DNA of 64,000 nt from an uncultured Oscillospiraceae bacterium (GTDB lineage Bacteria; Bacillota; Clostridia; Oscillospirales; Oscillospiraceae): NCBI GenBank assembly GCA_934572335.1, contig CAKTKU010000005.1, positions 1 to 64,000 of the forward strand, given 5' to 3'. The translations under genes were made by a program, and so were the position numbers. Numbering within the stretch: position 1 is the stretch's first letter; every line of letters starts with the position of its first letter. Below, one piece after another: positions 24,031-32,574 of the stretch. A model generated the notes under the pieces. The model was not told where the DNA came from. It did not search any database and was given only the letters and a program-made list of their open reading frames with translations.

Positions 24031-24493
24031 ATTCTTCCGCCGCGGCGAGATGCTGGGTCTGCTCGATCTCCATTATCATGCCGACGCGGGTGGCGTGGCG
24101 TCCGCCCTGAAACTCGGCATCGAGCCATGCGTCTACAATGTCCTTGGCGAGCTCCGCGCCGACGATGCGCGCGCCGAAGCATATCATGTTCGTGTTATTA
24201 TGCTGCTTTGAAAGGCGGGCTGTGGTCGGCTCGCTGCAAACGCAGGCGCGTATGCCGTCCACCTTGTTCGCCGCGAGGGATATGCCCACGCCCGTGCCGC
24301 ATATCAGCACGCCGCCGTCCACCTCGCCGGAGGCGACGAGCTTGGCCGCCTTATAGCCGCTGACGGGATAGTTGAAGCTGGCGGTGCTGTTGGTGCCGAC
24401 GTCGACGACCTCGATCCCGCGCTGCTCCAGATGCGCCTTTATCTCATTTTTCATTTCGACCGCCGCATGGTCGTTGCCGATGACAAGTTTCAT
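24029..24493 (-). CDS. rpiB: Ribose-5-phosphate isomerase B
   Basis: 154 residues of the RpiB/LacAB fold. The N-terminal IGNDHAAVEMKNEIKAHL carries the substrate-binding Asp-His pair, VLICGTGVGISLAANK the catalytic Cys and Gly-rich loop, and ARLSKQHNNTNMICFGARIVG the Asn-rich loop. It interconverts ribose 5-phosphate and ribulose 5-phosphate in the non-oxidative pentose phosphate pathway. Located 24 bp behind the DUF362 gene, probably one operon. Confidence 0.93.
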   Translation of the reverse strand: MKLVIGNDHAAVEMKNEIKAHLEQRGIEVVDVGTNSTASFNYPVSGYKAAKLVASGEVDGGVLICGTGVGISLAANKVDGIRACVCSEPTTARLSKQHNNTNMICFGARIVGAELAKDIVDAWLDAEFQGGRHATRVGMIMEIEQTQHLAAAEE

Positions 24494-24517
24494 ATTTTTC
24501 TCCTGCTTATACGGTTT

Positions 24518-25381
24518 TTATATCTCAACAAGCTCGTACTCTCTCGACCCGACGCCGAGCGCCGCCGCGCACTCGATGGTGTGGACGCCGTTGCGGCTCT
24601 CCACGCGCTCAATAAAGTGCGGCTTGCCGGGGTCGTCGGAGGCATAGACGAGGTCGATGCACGCCTGATCCACAGCGACGGGATCGAGCGAGGCGAGGAT
24701 GCCGATGTCCCTGATGCAGGGGTCCTCCGCCACGGCACAGCAGTCACAGTCGACGGACATATTCTTCATGACATTGATAAACGCCATGTTGCCGTTGAAG
24801 TACTTAACGACCGAGGATGCCGCGTCCGCCATGGATTCGAGGAACGAATCATGGTCGGCAGTCCAGCGCTTCGAAGCGTCACCGACGCCGTGGATATACG
24901 CCTTGCCATAGGACGAGGCGCAGCCGATCGACAGCTGCTTGAGCGCGCCGCCGTAGCCGCCCATGGGATGCCCCTTGAAATGCGAGAGGATGAGCATGGA
25001 GTCATAATTCGCCATGTCCTTGCCGACGTAGTTCTTTTTGATCTTCCTGCCCTCGGGAATGTCGAGCACCATGTCGGGGCCTTCCGCGTCGAGAATGTCC
25101 ACGGTGAAGTTCTTGCTCCAGCCGTGCTCCTCCATGAGGGTAATGTGGCGCTCGGTCGTGTTGCGCGCGCCCTCATACGCCGTGTTGCACTCGACCACTG
25201 TGCCGCCGACCATCTCTATCATCGGCTTCCACATATCGGGGCCGAGGTAGTTCTGGTTGCCCTTCTCGCCGGAATGCAGCTTCACGGCGACCTTACCGGG
25301 GAGCGACTTACCAAGGCGCTCGTACAGCTCGACCACCTTTTTGGGCGTGATCTCGCGGGAAAAATACACTTTGGGTTTCAT
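24518..25381 (-). CDS. DUF362-domain protein
   Basis: 287 residues matching the DUF362 family: EKGNQNYLGPDMWKPMI, TVVECNTAYEGAR, LILSHFKGHPMGGYGGALK and SLDPVAVDQACIDLVY. A Cys cluster (CDCCAVAEDPC) lies near residue 215, but the classical 2x[4Fe-4S] ferredoxin insert of some members is missing. DUF362 proteins are presumed cytoplasmic metal or Fe-S proteins without a known reaction. GGAG precedes the start. Confidence 0.8.
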   Translation of the reverse strand: MKPKVYFSREITPKKVVELYERLGKSLPGKVAVKLHSGEKGNQNYLGPDMWKPMIEMVGGTVVECNTAYEGARNTTERHITLMEEHGWSKNFTVDILDAEGPDMVLDIPEGRKIKKNYVGKDMANYDSMLILSHFKGHPMGGYGGALKQLSIGCASSYGKAYIHGVGDASKRWTADHDSFLESMADAASSVVKYFNGNMAFINVMKNMSVDCDCCAVAEDPCIRDIGILASLDPVAVDQACIDLVYASDDPGKPHFIERVESRNGVHTIECAAALGVGSREYELVEI

Positions 25382-25402
25382 AAGCTTATGACTCCTTTCA
25401 AT

Positions 25403-25418
25403 ATAAGTAATTACTTAT
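25403..25418. promoter_or_regulatory. Perfect 16-bp palindrome upstream of the DUF362 gene
   Basis: ATAAGTAATTACTTAT, 22 bp before the gene's ATG on the minus strand. Its size and symmetry fit a dimeric repressor site (for example MarR-type), but no regulator gene is adjacent. Confidence 0.5.
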
Positions 25419-25431
25419 CCATTGTTAGCAA

Positions 25432-25467
25432 AACGCTATGTAAATAGTCAACTATTCACACAGCGTT
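25432..25467 (-). terminator. Terminator of ppdK
   Basis: AACGCTGTGT pairs with ACATAGCGTT on the minus strand, followed by TTTGC. A second, G+C-rich hairpin (25474-25504, GCGCAGTCCG) lies between it and the stop codon without a T-run on that strand. Confidence 0.6.
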
Positions 25468-25529
25468 CGGGTCGCGCAGTCCGTCCGGTATGGGCGGACT
25501 GCGCATTGATTTTATTCAGATATACCCGA

Positions 25530-28166
25530 TCAGCCGTTCTTGATGGCAGCCTGGGCGGCGGCGAGACGGGCGATGGGAACGCGGAACGGGCTGCAGGACA
25601 CGTAGTCCAGACCGACCTTGTGGCAGAACTCGACGGAGCTGGGGTCGCCGCCGTGCTCGCCGCAGATGCCGAGGTGCAGCTCCGGACGGGTCGCGCGGCC
25701 GAGCTTTGCGGCCATGTCGACGAGCTTGCCGACGCCGGTCTGGTCGAGGCGGGCGAACGGGTCGCTCTCGTAGATCTTATTGTCGTAGTACGCGCCGAGG
25801 AACTTGCCGGCGTCGTCACGGCTGAAGCCGAAGGTCATCTGGGTGAGGTCGTTGGTGCCAAAGGAGAAGAACTGAGCCTCGGTGGCGATCTGGTCAGCGG
25901 TGAGGGCAGCTCTGGGGATCTCGATCATGGTGCCGACAAGGTACTTCATGTCGGAGCCGGCATCGGCGATGAGCTTATCGGCAACGGCGGTGACAACGTC
26001 CTTGACGAACTTGAGCTCCTTGACCTCGCCCACGAGCGGGATCATGATCTCGGGAACGAGATTCCAGTCGGGGTGACGCGCCTGAACGGCGAGAGCGGCC
26101 TTGATGACGGCACGGGTCTGCATCTCGGCAATCTCCGGGAAGGTGACAGCCAGACGGCAGCCGCGGTGACCCATCATGGGGTTGAACTCATGCAGGGAGG
26201 CGATGATGTTCTTGATGGCCTCAACGCTCTTGCCCTGTGCCTTTGCCAGAGCCTCAATGTCGGCCTCCTCGGTGGGGACGAACTCATGAAGAGGAGGATC
26301 GAGGAAGCGGATGGTGACGGGGTAGCCGCCCATCGCCTCGTAGATGCCCTCGAAGTCGCTCTGCTGCATCGGCTCAAGCTTTGCAAGGGCGGCGACGCGC
26401 TCTTCCTTGGTGTCGGAGCAGATCATCTCGCGGAAAGCAGCGATACGGTCGCTGTTGAAGAACATATGCTCGGTACGGGTCAGGCCGATGCCCTGTGCGC
26501 CCAGCTCGCGCGCCTTCTGCGCGTCGTGCGGAGTGTCGGCATTGGTGCGGACCTTGAGACGGCGGTACTTGTCGGCCCATGCCATGATGCGGCCGAACTC
26601 ACCGGCGATGGTGGCGTCGACAGTGGGGATGACACCGTCGTAGATCTTGCCGGTGGAGCCGTCGATGGAGATATAATCGCCCTCGTGGAAGGTCTTGCCA
26701 GCGAGCTCAAACTTCTTGTTGGCCTCGTCCATCTTGATCTCGCCGCAGCCGGAGACACAGCACTTGCCCATGCCGCGCGCGACAACTGCCGCGTGGCTGG
26801 TCATGCCGCCGCGAACGGTCAGAATGCCCTGTGCGGCCTTCATGCCCTCGATATCCTCGGGGCTGGTCTCGAGACGGACAAGAACGACCTTCTCCTTGCG
26901 GGCGGCCCATTCCTTCGCATCCTCAGCGGTGAAGACGATCTTGCCGCAGGCAGCACCGGGGGAAGCGCCGAGGCCCTTGCCCATCGGGGTCGCAGCCTTG
27001 AGGGCGGCGGTGTCGAACTGGGGGTGGAGAAGAGTGTCGAGGTTTCTGGGGTCGATCATGAGGACGGCCTGCTTCTCGTCGATCATGCCTTCGTCAACGA
27101 GGTCGCAAGCGATCTTGAGCGCGGCCTGCGCGGTGCGCTTGCCGTTGCGGCACTGGAGCATGTAGAGCTTGCCGTTCTCGACGGTGAACTCCATATCCTG
27201 CATGTCGCGGTAGTGATCCTCAAGGATGCCGCAGACCTTCACGAAGTCGGCATAGGCCTCGGGGAACTGCTCTGCCATCTGGGCGATGGGCATAGGAGTG
27301 CGTACGCCGGCGACAACGTCCTCGCCCTGTGCGTTGACAAGGAACTCACCCATGAGCTTCTTCTCGCCGGTGGCGGGGTCGCGGGTGAACGCAACGCCGG
27401 TGCCGGAATTCTCGTTGAGGTTGCCGAAGACCATCGGCATGACGTTGACGGCAGTGCCCCAGGAGTAGGGGATGTCATTGTCGCGGCGGTAGACGTTTGC
27501 TCTGGGGTTGTCCCAGGAACGGAACACGGCGCGGATAGCTTCGTAGAGCTGCACCTTCGGGTCGGAGGGGAAGTCCTCGCCGATCTGCTTTTTGTACTCT
27601 GCCTTGAACTGCTCGGCGAGCTTCTTGAGGTCGGCAGCGTCAAGCTCAAGGTCGGAGGTGACGCCCTTGGCGGCCTTCATCTCGTCGATGAGCTGCTCAA
27701 AGTATTTCTTGCCGACTTCCATGACGACGTCGGAGAACATCTGGATGAAGCGGCGGTAGGAGTCGTATACGAAACGCTCAAACTTCGGATCGGGGTTGCC
27801 CTTGATCATGGCGGCGACAACGTCGTCATTGAGGCCGAGGTTGAGTATGGTGTCCATCATGCCGGGCATGGAAGCGCGTGCGCCGGAACGGACGGAGACG
27901 AGCATGGGGTTGGCGAGGTCGCCGAACTTCTTGCCGTTGAGCTTCTCCATCTTCTCGACATACTCCATGATCTCGCTCATGATCTCGTCGTTTATTTTGC
28001 GGCCATCTTCGTAGTACTGAGTGCAGGCTTCGGTGGTGATGGTGAAGCCCTGGGGCACGGGCAGACCGATGTTGGTCATCTCCGCAAGGTTTGCACCCTT
28101 GCCGCCCAGAAGCTCACGCATGGTGGCGTTGCCTTCAGAGAACAGATAGACGTATTTCTTACTCAT
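25530..28166 (-). CDS. ppdK: Pyruvate, phosphate dikinase
   Basis: 878 residues, the standard length. The N-terminal ATP-grasp part opens LLGGKGANLAEMTNIGLPVP; the swivelling phosphohistidine domain carries GGMTSHAAVVARGMGKCC with the catalytic His; the C-terminal TIM barrel has LTRTEHMFF, VPEIMIPLVGE, FSFGTNDLTQMTFGFSRDD and the CGEHGGDP catalytic Cys motif. It interconverts pyruvate + ATP + Pi and phosphoenolpyruvate + AMP + PPi in the cytoplasm. Together with the oxaloacetate decarboxylase genes at 46-50 kb it places the pyruvate/PEP/oxaloacetate node in this window. No regulatory-protein gene is adjacent. Confidence 0.96.
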   Translation of the reverse strand: MSKKYVYLFSEGNATMRELLGGKGANLAEMTNIGLPVPQGFTITTEACTQYYEDGRKINDEIMSEIMEYVEKMEKLNGKKFGDLANPMLVSVRSGARASMPGMMDTILNLGLNDDVVAAMIKGNPDPKFERFVYDSYRRFIQMFSDVVMEVGKKYFEQLIDEMKAAKGVTSDLELDAADLKKLAEQFKAEYKKQIGEDFPSDPKVQLYEAIRAVFRSWDNPRANVYRRDNDIPYSWGTAVNVMPMVFGNLNENSGTGVAFTRDPATGEKKLMGEFLVNAQGEDVVAGVRTPMPIAQMAEQFPEAYADFVKVCGILEDHYRDMQDMEFTVENGKLYMLQCRNGKRTAQAALKIACDLVDEGMIDEKQAVLMIDPRNLDTLLHPQFDTAALKAATPMGKGLGASPGAACGKIVFTAEDAKEWAARKEKVVLVRLETSPEDIEGMKAAQGILTVRGGMTSHAAVVARGMGKCCVSGCGEIKMDEANKKFELAGKTFHEGDYISIDGSTGKIYDGVIPTVDATIAGEFGRIMAWADKYRRLKVRTNADTPHDAQKARELGAQGIGLTRTEHMFFNSDRIAAFREMICSDTKEERVAALAKLEPMQQSDFEGIYEAMGGYPVTIRFLDPPLHEFVPTEEADIEALAKAQGKSVEAIKNIIASLHEFNPMMGHRGCRLAVTFPEIAEMQTRAVIKAALAVQARHPDWNLVPEIMIPLVGEVKELKFVKDVVTAVADKLIADAGSDMKYLVGTMIEIPRAALTADQIATEAQFFSFGTNDLTQMTFGFSRDDAGKFLGAYYDNKIYESDPFARLDQTGVGKLVDMAAKLGRATRPELHLGICGEHGGDPSSVEFCHKVGLDYVSCSPFRVPIARLAAAQAAIKNG

Positions 28167-28215
28167 TCTTTTTTCGATCCTTTCTTATGTCGAAATATCT
28201 AATCAGCCACTGGTT

Positions 28216-28245
28216 AGAATAACACAAACTGTCATAAATAATCAA
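28216..28245 (-). promoter_or_regulatory. Promoter of ppdK
   Basis: On the minus strand TTGATT, 18-bp spacer, TATTCT. An imperfect dyad CTAATC-N7-GGTTAG (28199-28217) covers the -10 edge. Confidence 0.55.
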
Positions 28246-28289
28246 TAGATTTTGTGCACAAATATATGTTTTTTTTATCGCATTCTACG

Positions 28290-29165
28290 TCAAGCTGACG
28301 ATATAGTGCACAAATCGCCAATTTTTTCACATAGTGCGGCAAATTGTGCAAGGCTGAGCGCCTCCCCGCGCACGCGGATATCAAGCCCGCAGTCCGTCAG
28401 CGCCGTGCATATAAGCTCCTTATCCAGCCCAAGACCCGCGCTGAGCGCGTTGACGAGCGTCTTGCGCCGCTGGTTGAACGCCGCGCGGACAATGCGCATG
28501 AGGAGCTTTTCGTCGCGCACCGCATACGGCGGCGCGGCGCGGCGCGTGAGGCGGATGACGCTGGATGTGACCTTCGGCTGCGGGATGAAGCAGCCGGGCG
28601 GCACGTCGAACAAAAGCTCCGCCGTCATGTGCCACTGCACGAAAATGCCGAACGCGCCGTAGTCGGGCGTGTTGGGCGCGGCGCAGATGCGCCGGGCGAC
28701 CTCGCGCTGGATCATGACGGTGACAGTGTCGAAAAGCCCGCTCTCTATAAGCTTTGTGAGCACCGGGGTGGTGACATTATAGGGGAGATTCGCGCACACG
28801 ACGGGGCGCAGCCCCGGCATATGCTCCCCCGTCAGCGCGGCGAGGTTCTGTCGGAGGATGTCGCCGTACACAATGTCGACATTCTCAAGCCCCGCCAGCG
28901 TCTCCGCCAGCACGGGGCGCAGAGCATCGTCCAGCTCCACCGCGACGACCCTGCCCGCCCGCTCGCTAAGCTCCTGCGTCAGGCAGCCGATGCCGGGGCC
29001 GATCTCCAGCACGCCGGTGTCGGTATCCAGCCCGGCAGAATCGGCAATGTCGCGCGGCACCCAGTCCGCCACGAGGAAGTTCTGCCCCAGCGATTTTGAA
29101 AAGCGGAAGCCGTGGCGGGCAAGAAGCTCCCGTATCTCCGCAATATCCGTGAGCCTCATGGTCAT
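28290..29165 (-). CDS. rsmA: 16S rRNA adenine dimethyltransferase RsmA/KsgA
   Basis: From ATG 29165, 291 residues. KSLGQNFLVADWVPRDIA, the SAM loop LEIGPGIGCLTQEL, VVAVELDD, and the catalytic VCANLPYNVTTPVL motif identify KsgA, which dimethylates A1518 and A1519 of 16S rRNA late in small-subunit assembly. The frame extends far upstream, but the ATGA overlap with the preceding small gene and the normal family length fix the start here (a second ATG is at 29159). Confidence 0.92.
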   Translation of the reverse strand: MTMRLTDIAEIRELLARHGFRFSKSLGQNFLVADWVPRDIADSAGLDTDTGVLEIGPGIGCLTQELSERAGRVVAVELDDALRPVLAETLAGLENVDIVYGDILRQNLAALTGEHMPGLRPVVCANLPYNVTTPVLTKLIESGLFDTVTVMIQREVARRICAAPNTPDYGAFGIFVQWHMTAELLFDVPPGCFIPQPKVTSSVIRLTRRAAPPYAVRDEKLLMRIVRAAFNQRRKTLVNALSAGLGLDKELICTALTDCGLDIRVRGEALSLAQFAALCEKIGDLCTISSA

Positions 29166-29347
29166 TTCATGCGGCTGTACCGCAGCCACTGGGCGGCGAT
29201 GCACATGGCGATGAGCGCGAGAGCGCAGAGCTTGGCGAACGTCCCGGCGGTGGTGTAGAAAAACAGCACCACGAGCGCCGCCACGGCGATGACCGTCCAG
29301 ACGATCGCCGCGATGAGATAATACATCGGGCTTCTTGAATTGTTCAT
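29162..29347 (-). CDS. Small two-helix membrane protein, 61 aa
   Basis: ATG at 29347 is preceded by GTGGAGG; the frame's earlier ATG lies on the Shine-Dalgarno itself. Two hydrophobic helices (about 8-31 and 35-52) and a basic C-terminus (WLRYSRMK). No family recognised. It overlaps the rsmA start by 4 nt and is probably translationally coupled to it. Confidence 0.65.
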   Translation of the reverse strand: MNNSRSPMYYLIAAIVWTVIAVAALVVLFFYTTAGTFAKLCALALIAMCIAAQWLRYSRMK

Positions 29348-29388
29348 TTGAGCCTCCACTTTTTATGTTTATATAATAAGGTGTATCG

Positions 29389-30687
29389 CTACTTACTCTT
29401 AAGTACCTTTTCAAACGCCTGCCGCGCGGGATCTGACGGCTCCTCGTCATAGCGCACGTTGCCGCGGTAACGGTAGCCGCATTCGCGCAGGAGGTTGAGC
29501 ATGGACTTATTCTTCCTGTGCGTGTCCGTGCGTATGCACCGCACGCCGTATTCCCGCGCCCGCTGCTCGACACAGCGCATCATGTACTCCGCCATGCCGC
29601 TGCCGCGGTACTCCACCGCGACGGCACAGCGGTGCAGCACGCAGTACGGCATGTCCGCCGTCCACTTGCCGTCTGTTATCGCGTCATAGCACGGCTGGGG
29701 CAGGGTCGTGAGCGTGAACACCCCGGCGATCTCGCCGCCGTGGAGCAGGACGAAGCACTCCCCGCGCTCAAGGTCTGGCACGAAATCCACCCACTCCGGG
29801 TAAACGCCCTGCCACTGGTCAACGCGGTGCTTTTTGAGACTGCGCCGCGCATCGGCGACGATGCGCATTATGTCCGCCTCGTCCGCCGCGATCGCCTCGC
29901 GGCACGTCAGCGGCAGGGTCAGCTTTTTGCGCCGCGCGTCCTTTTTTATCTCCGCCAGCAGCTCAAGGTCGAGCTTGTCCGTCAGCGTCAGCTTTTCAAA
30001 CATATCCGGGCGCTTTGCCATGGTGCGCTCCAGCTGCTTTTTGCGCCGCCAGCGCTCCACCTTGCTGTGGTCGCCGTTTATCAGCACCTCCGGCACGCGC
30101 TGTCCCTCCCAGACCTCCGGGCGGGTGTACTGCGGGTATTCCAGCAGTCCGTCCCAATGGCTCTCCCCGGTGTAGCACTGCTCGTCCGCCAGCACGCCGG
30201 GGACAAGGCGGCACACCGAGTCCGCCACCGCCATCGCCGCGATTTCCCCGCCCGTGAGCACGAAGTCGCCCAGCGATATTTCCTCATCCACGCACTGCTC
30301 GATAAAGCGCTCATCCACGCCCTCATAGTGCCCGCAGACGAGCACAAGGTGGTCATAATCGCGCCGGAGGCGCTTCGCGGTCTCCTGCGTGTAGGGCTGC
30401 CCCTGCGGGGACATGTATATCACGCGCGAGCGCCGCCCCTGCGCCGTGCTCATCACGTGCTCAAGGCAGGATTTGAGCGGCTGCGCCATCATGACGCAGC
30501 CGAAGCCGCCGCCGTAGGGGTAATCGTCCACCTGGCACTGGCGGTTCTCGGTGAAGTCGCGTATCTGGACGCAGTTGATCTCCACTATCCCCTTTTTCGC
30601 CGCACGGCCGATAATACTCTCATGCAGCACGGCGTCGACCGTCGCGGGGAAAAGAGTCATTATATCTATGCGCATTTCACCCGCCAT
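29389..30687 (-). CDS. trmD: TrmD (tRNA m1G37 methyltransferase) fused to a GNAT acetyltransferase domain
   Basis: 432 residues; TrmD alone is about 240. Residues 5-250 are TrmD: DDYPYGGGFG (55-63), LVCGHYEGVDER (116-127), EISLGDFVLTGGE (136-148) with the trefoil-knot SAM site, and HWDGLLEYPQYTRP with a likely catalytic Asp near 179. From about 262 a GNAT domain follows: TCREAIAADEADIMRIV, a VAVEYRGSGMAEYMM acetyl-CoA loop (356-370), and DTHRKNKSMLNLLRECGY. There is no stop, frameshift or linker oddity. The TrmD half should methylate G37 of tRNA; the GNAT substrate is unknown. Located 1 nt after rimM. Confidence 0.9.
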   Translation of the reverse strand: MAGEMRIDIMTLFPATVDAVLHESIIGRAAKKGIVEINCVQIRDFTENRQCQVDDYPYGGGFGCVMMAQPLKSCLEHVMSTAQGRRSRVIYMSPQGQPYTQETAKRLRRDYDHLVLVCGHYEGVDERFIEQCVDEEISLGDFVLTGGEIAAMAVADSVCRLVPGVLADEQCYTGESHWDGLLEYPQYTRPEVWEGQRVPEVLINGDHSKVERWRRKKQLERTMAKRPDMFEKLTLTDKLDLELLAEIKKDARRKKLTLPLTCREAIAADEADIMRIVADARRSLKKHRVDQWQGVYPEWVDFVPDLERGECFVLLHGGEIAGVFTLTTLPQPCYDAITDGKWTADMPYCVLHRCAVAVEYRGSGMAEYMMRCVEQRAREYGVRCIRTDTHRKNKSMLNLLRECGYRYRGNVRYDEEPSDPARQAFEKVLKSK

Positions 30688-30688
30688 G

Positions 30689-31183
30689 TCACATTCCCTC
30701 TATCAGGTGCACCGTGATAACGCCGCGCTCGGCGTCGACGGAGCGGATAAACTCCGGCACGGCGGGGATCATATGCTCACGCTCGCCGCGCACAACATAG
30801 ATGCGCGAGGCGGGTGTCTCCATTATCTCCTCAAGCGTGCCGACCGCGCCGCCCGCCTCGTCCACGACGGCAGCGCCGATAATATCCTGCAAGAAGTACG
30901 CGCCGCGCGGCAGCTTCGCGTCGCCGCGGTCAATGCGCACTTCCCTGCCCTTGAGGCGCATCGCGGCGTTGACATCGTCCACACCCTCAAGATGCGCGAG
31001 CAGGAAGCCCTTGTGCTCCCTCGCGGAGATTATTTTCAGCGGCGCGCCGTCGACGAATATGCGCCCGCATTTTTTCATGAACTGCGGCGAGTCGAGCCAG
31101 ACCTCGATCTTGACCTCGCCCGCGACGCCGTGCGTGTTGACGATGCGCCCGGCCTCGATATACTGCTGCTTTTCCATAGGCAT
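30689..31183 (-). CDS. rimM: Ribosome maturation factor RimM
   Basis: 164 residues: an N-terminal OB-like RimM domain (IEAGRIVNTHGVAGEVKIEV) and a C-terminal PRC-barrel (RGAYFLQDIIGAAVVDEAGG, MIPAVPEFI). RimM binds S19 and helps mature the 30S head. GGAG lies 7 nt before the ATG at 31183. It is followed directly by trmD, the usual pairing; the usual companions rpsP and khpA are 23 kb away. Confidence 0.92.
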   Translation of the reverse strand: MPMEKQQYIEAGRIVNTHGVAGEVKIEVWLDSPQFMKKCGRIFVDGAPLKIISAREHKGFLLAHLEGVDDVNAAMRLKGREVRIDRGDAKLPRGAYFLQDIIGAAVVDEAGGAVGTLEEIMETPASRIYVVRGEREHMIPAVPEFIRSVDAERGVITVHLIEGM

Positions 31184-31273
31184 ACGCGGTCTCCGCCGCC
31201 CCTCCGTCCGTGGTCAATATTGAAACAATTTATTATAACACGCCGCGCACGGTTTTGCCAAGGACAAGATTCC

Positions 31274-31591
31274 TCACGCGCTGGTGAGCTTGAGCCCGAC
31301 GATACCGGCGAGCAGGAGCGCGGCGAAGAATATGCGCGCCGCGGTGACAGGCTCTTTAAAAATGACTATCCCGATTATCACGGAGCCGAGCGCGCCGATT
31401 CCCGTCCAGACGGCGTATGCCGTGCCGAGCGGGAGCGTCCTTGTCGCGCGGGCGAGCAGGAAAAAGCTCACCGCCATGCCCAGAAACGTCAGCACCGTCC
31501 ATCCCGGCTTTGCAAACCCCTCCGACAGCTTCATGAATGTCGCCCAGACGACCTCGAACGCGCCCGCGATGCCGAGCATTACCCATGCCAT
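31274..31591 (-). CDS. SMR-family small multidrug exporter
   Basis: 105 residues from the second ATG (31591), which is 8 nt from AGGAGG; the first ATG is too close. Four helices; Glu in AGAFEVVWATFMKLSEGF is the family's essential proton/drug-binding residue, and LPLGTAYAVWTGIGALGSVI is the SMR signature. The sequence is SugE/EmrE-like and substrate could be quaternary cations or guanidinium. I saw no guanidine riboswitch in the leader. A single SMR gene implies a homodimer. Confidence 0.88.
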   Translation of the reverse strand: MAWVMLGIAGAFEVVWATFMKLSEGFAKPGWTVLTFLGMAVSFFLLARATRTLPLGTAYAVWTGIGALGSVIIGIVIFKEPVTAARIFFAALLLAGIVGLKLTSA

Positions 31592-31668
31592 ATCCATTTC
31601 CTCCTATAAATAAAAAAATACGCTCGCATCCACGTCTCCAATGGCCTAACGACGTAAACACAAACGTT

Positions 31669-31698
31669 CCCCGTTCCCACCCGGCGGCGGGAACGGGG
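31669..31698 (-). terminator. Hairpin behind the methyltransferase gene
   Basis: A perfect 10-bp stem (CCCCGTTCCC / GGGAACGGGG); the following minus-strand sequence AACGTTTGTGTTT is only moderately T-rich. Confidence 0.5.
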
Positions 31699-31725
31699 AT
31701 AGATTATCATATGGAAGGGGTCTTG

Positions 31726-32559
31726 TCAAGCAAAGTCGAGCCGGACGATCTGCATTTTCATCATATTATCGCCGACACGCGCGAGAAAGCGGAAAAAGCC
31801 GCTGACGGACGGGTCCCTGAGGTCGTGATAGCCGAGCATGTACCCGCGGGAGGACACGCGCATGCCCTCCGCCCACGGCGACAGCTCGCGCACAGCGTCG
31901 CTCACAGCAAAGTACGCGCCGACGTTCTTTATCTCCGCGTCCTTTATCCACGTCTTGAGCATCAGCTTCACGGCCTTCTGGTTCGCCGCGTCAAATACAA
32001 GCTTCCCGCCGGGGAACGCCCGCGCCATCGCGCCGACGAGCGCGCGCACCTGCTCGGTCAGGAAGTAATAGAACACGCCCGCCGCGAAGAACACCGCGCC
32101 CTCGGATGCGTCGATCTTTTCAAACCACGCCGTGTCATTGAGATCGCAGGGGATGTTCTGCTCCCGCTCGCCCGCGGGGAGCAGCTCATCGCGCACGGCG
32201 ATGACATCGGGGAAATCGAGATTATATATTCTGCACGTGCCGTTATCGCACGCGCGGGCCGCAGCATCCAACCCGCAGCCGAGGTTGACCACCGCCGCGT
32301 TGGGGTGCGTGCTGAGATAGTCCCGCACCTCCCACGCCAGATCGCGCTGGCGCATGGCGACTTCGAGAAAGCCGAAGCGCTGCATGAGGGAATTTACCTT
32401 CTCCGCGAGCGCGGAGAAATCGTAATCCACCTGATCGATGAGGCGTATCGCCGTCTCGTCGCGGTAAAGCGCCGGGTAAAGCTCAAAGCACATTTTGCGC
32501 CCGTAGAGCGGGATGAGAAGCGTCTCCTGCACGGAGTTTTTTTCTATATGATATTTCAT
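31726..32559 (-). CDS. Class I SAM-dependent methyltransferase (leucine carboxyl methyltransferase/Tcmp-like)
   Basis: 277 residues. FGFLEVAMRQRDLAWEVRDY, then AAVVNLGCGLDAAARAC (SAM loop) and RIYNLDFPDVIAVRDELLP are the signature of the LCM/TcmP group of O-methyltransferases, which act on carboxyl or hydroxyl groups of small molecules. The substrate cannot be told. GGGAGGT precedes the ATG. It follows the metallo-hydrolase gene by 15 bp, so the two form a bicistronic unit with a regulated leader. Confidence 0.8.
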   Translation of the reverse strand: MKYHIEKNSVQETLLIPLYGRKMCFELYPALYRDETAIRLIDQVDYDFSALAEKVNSLMQRFGFLEVAMRQRDLAWEVRDYLSTHPNAAVVNLGCGLDAAARACDNGTCRIYNLDFPDVIAVRDELLPAGEREQNIPCDLNDTAWFEKIDASEGAVFFAAGVFYYFLTEQVRALVGAMARAFPGGKLVFDAANQKAVKLMLKTWIKDAEIKNVGAYFAVSDAVRELSPWAEGMRVSSRGYMLGYHDLRDPSVSGFFRFLARVGDNMMKMQIVRLDFA

Positions 32560-32574
32560 TTTATACCTCCCTGT

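Noticed and set aside
25422..28202. A 926-codon open frame on the + strand opposite ppdK
   Set aside because: It is the antisense shadow of a highly biased G+C-rich gene; the minus-strand frame has all PPDK motifs and the + frame has no start signal or recognisable domain.
31592..31720. Guanidine riboswitch before the SMR gene
   Set aside because: I looked for the mini-ykkC twin ACGR hairpins and the longer ykkC conserved core and did not find them.
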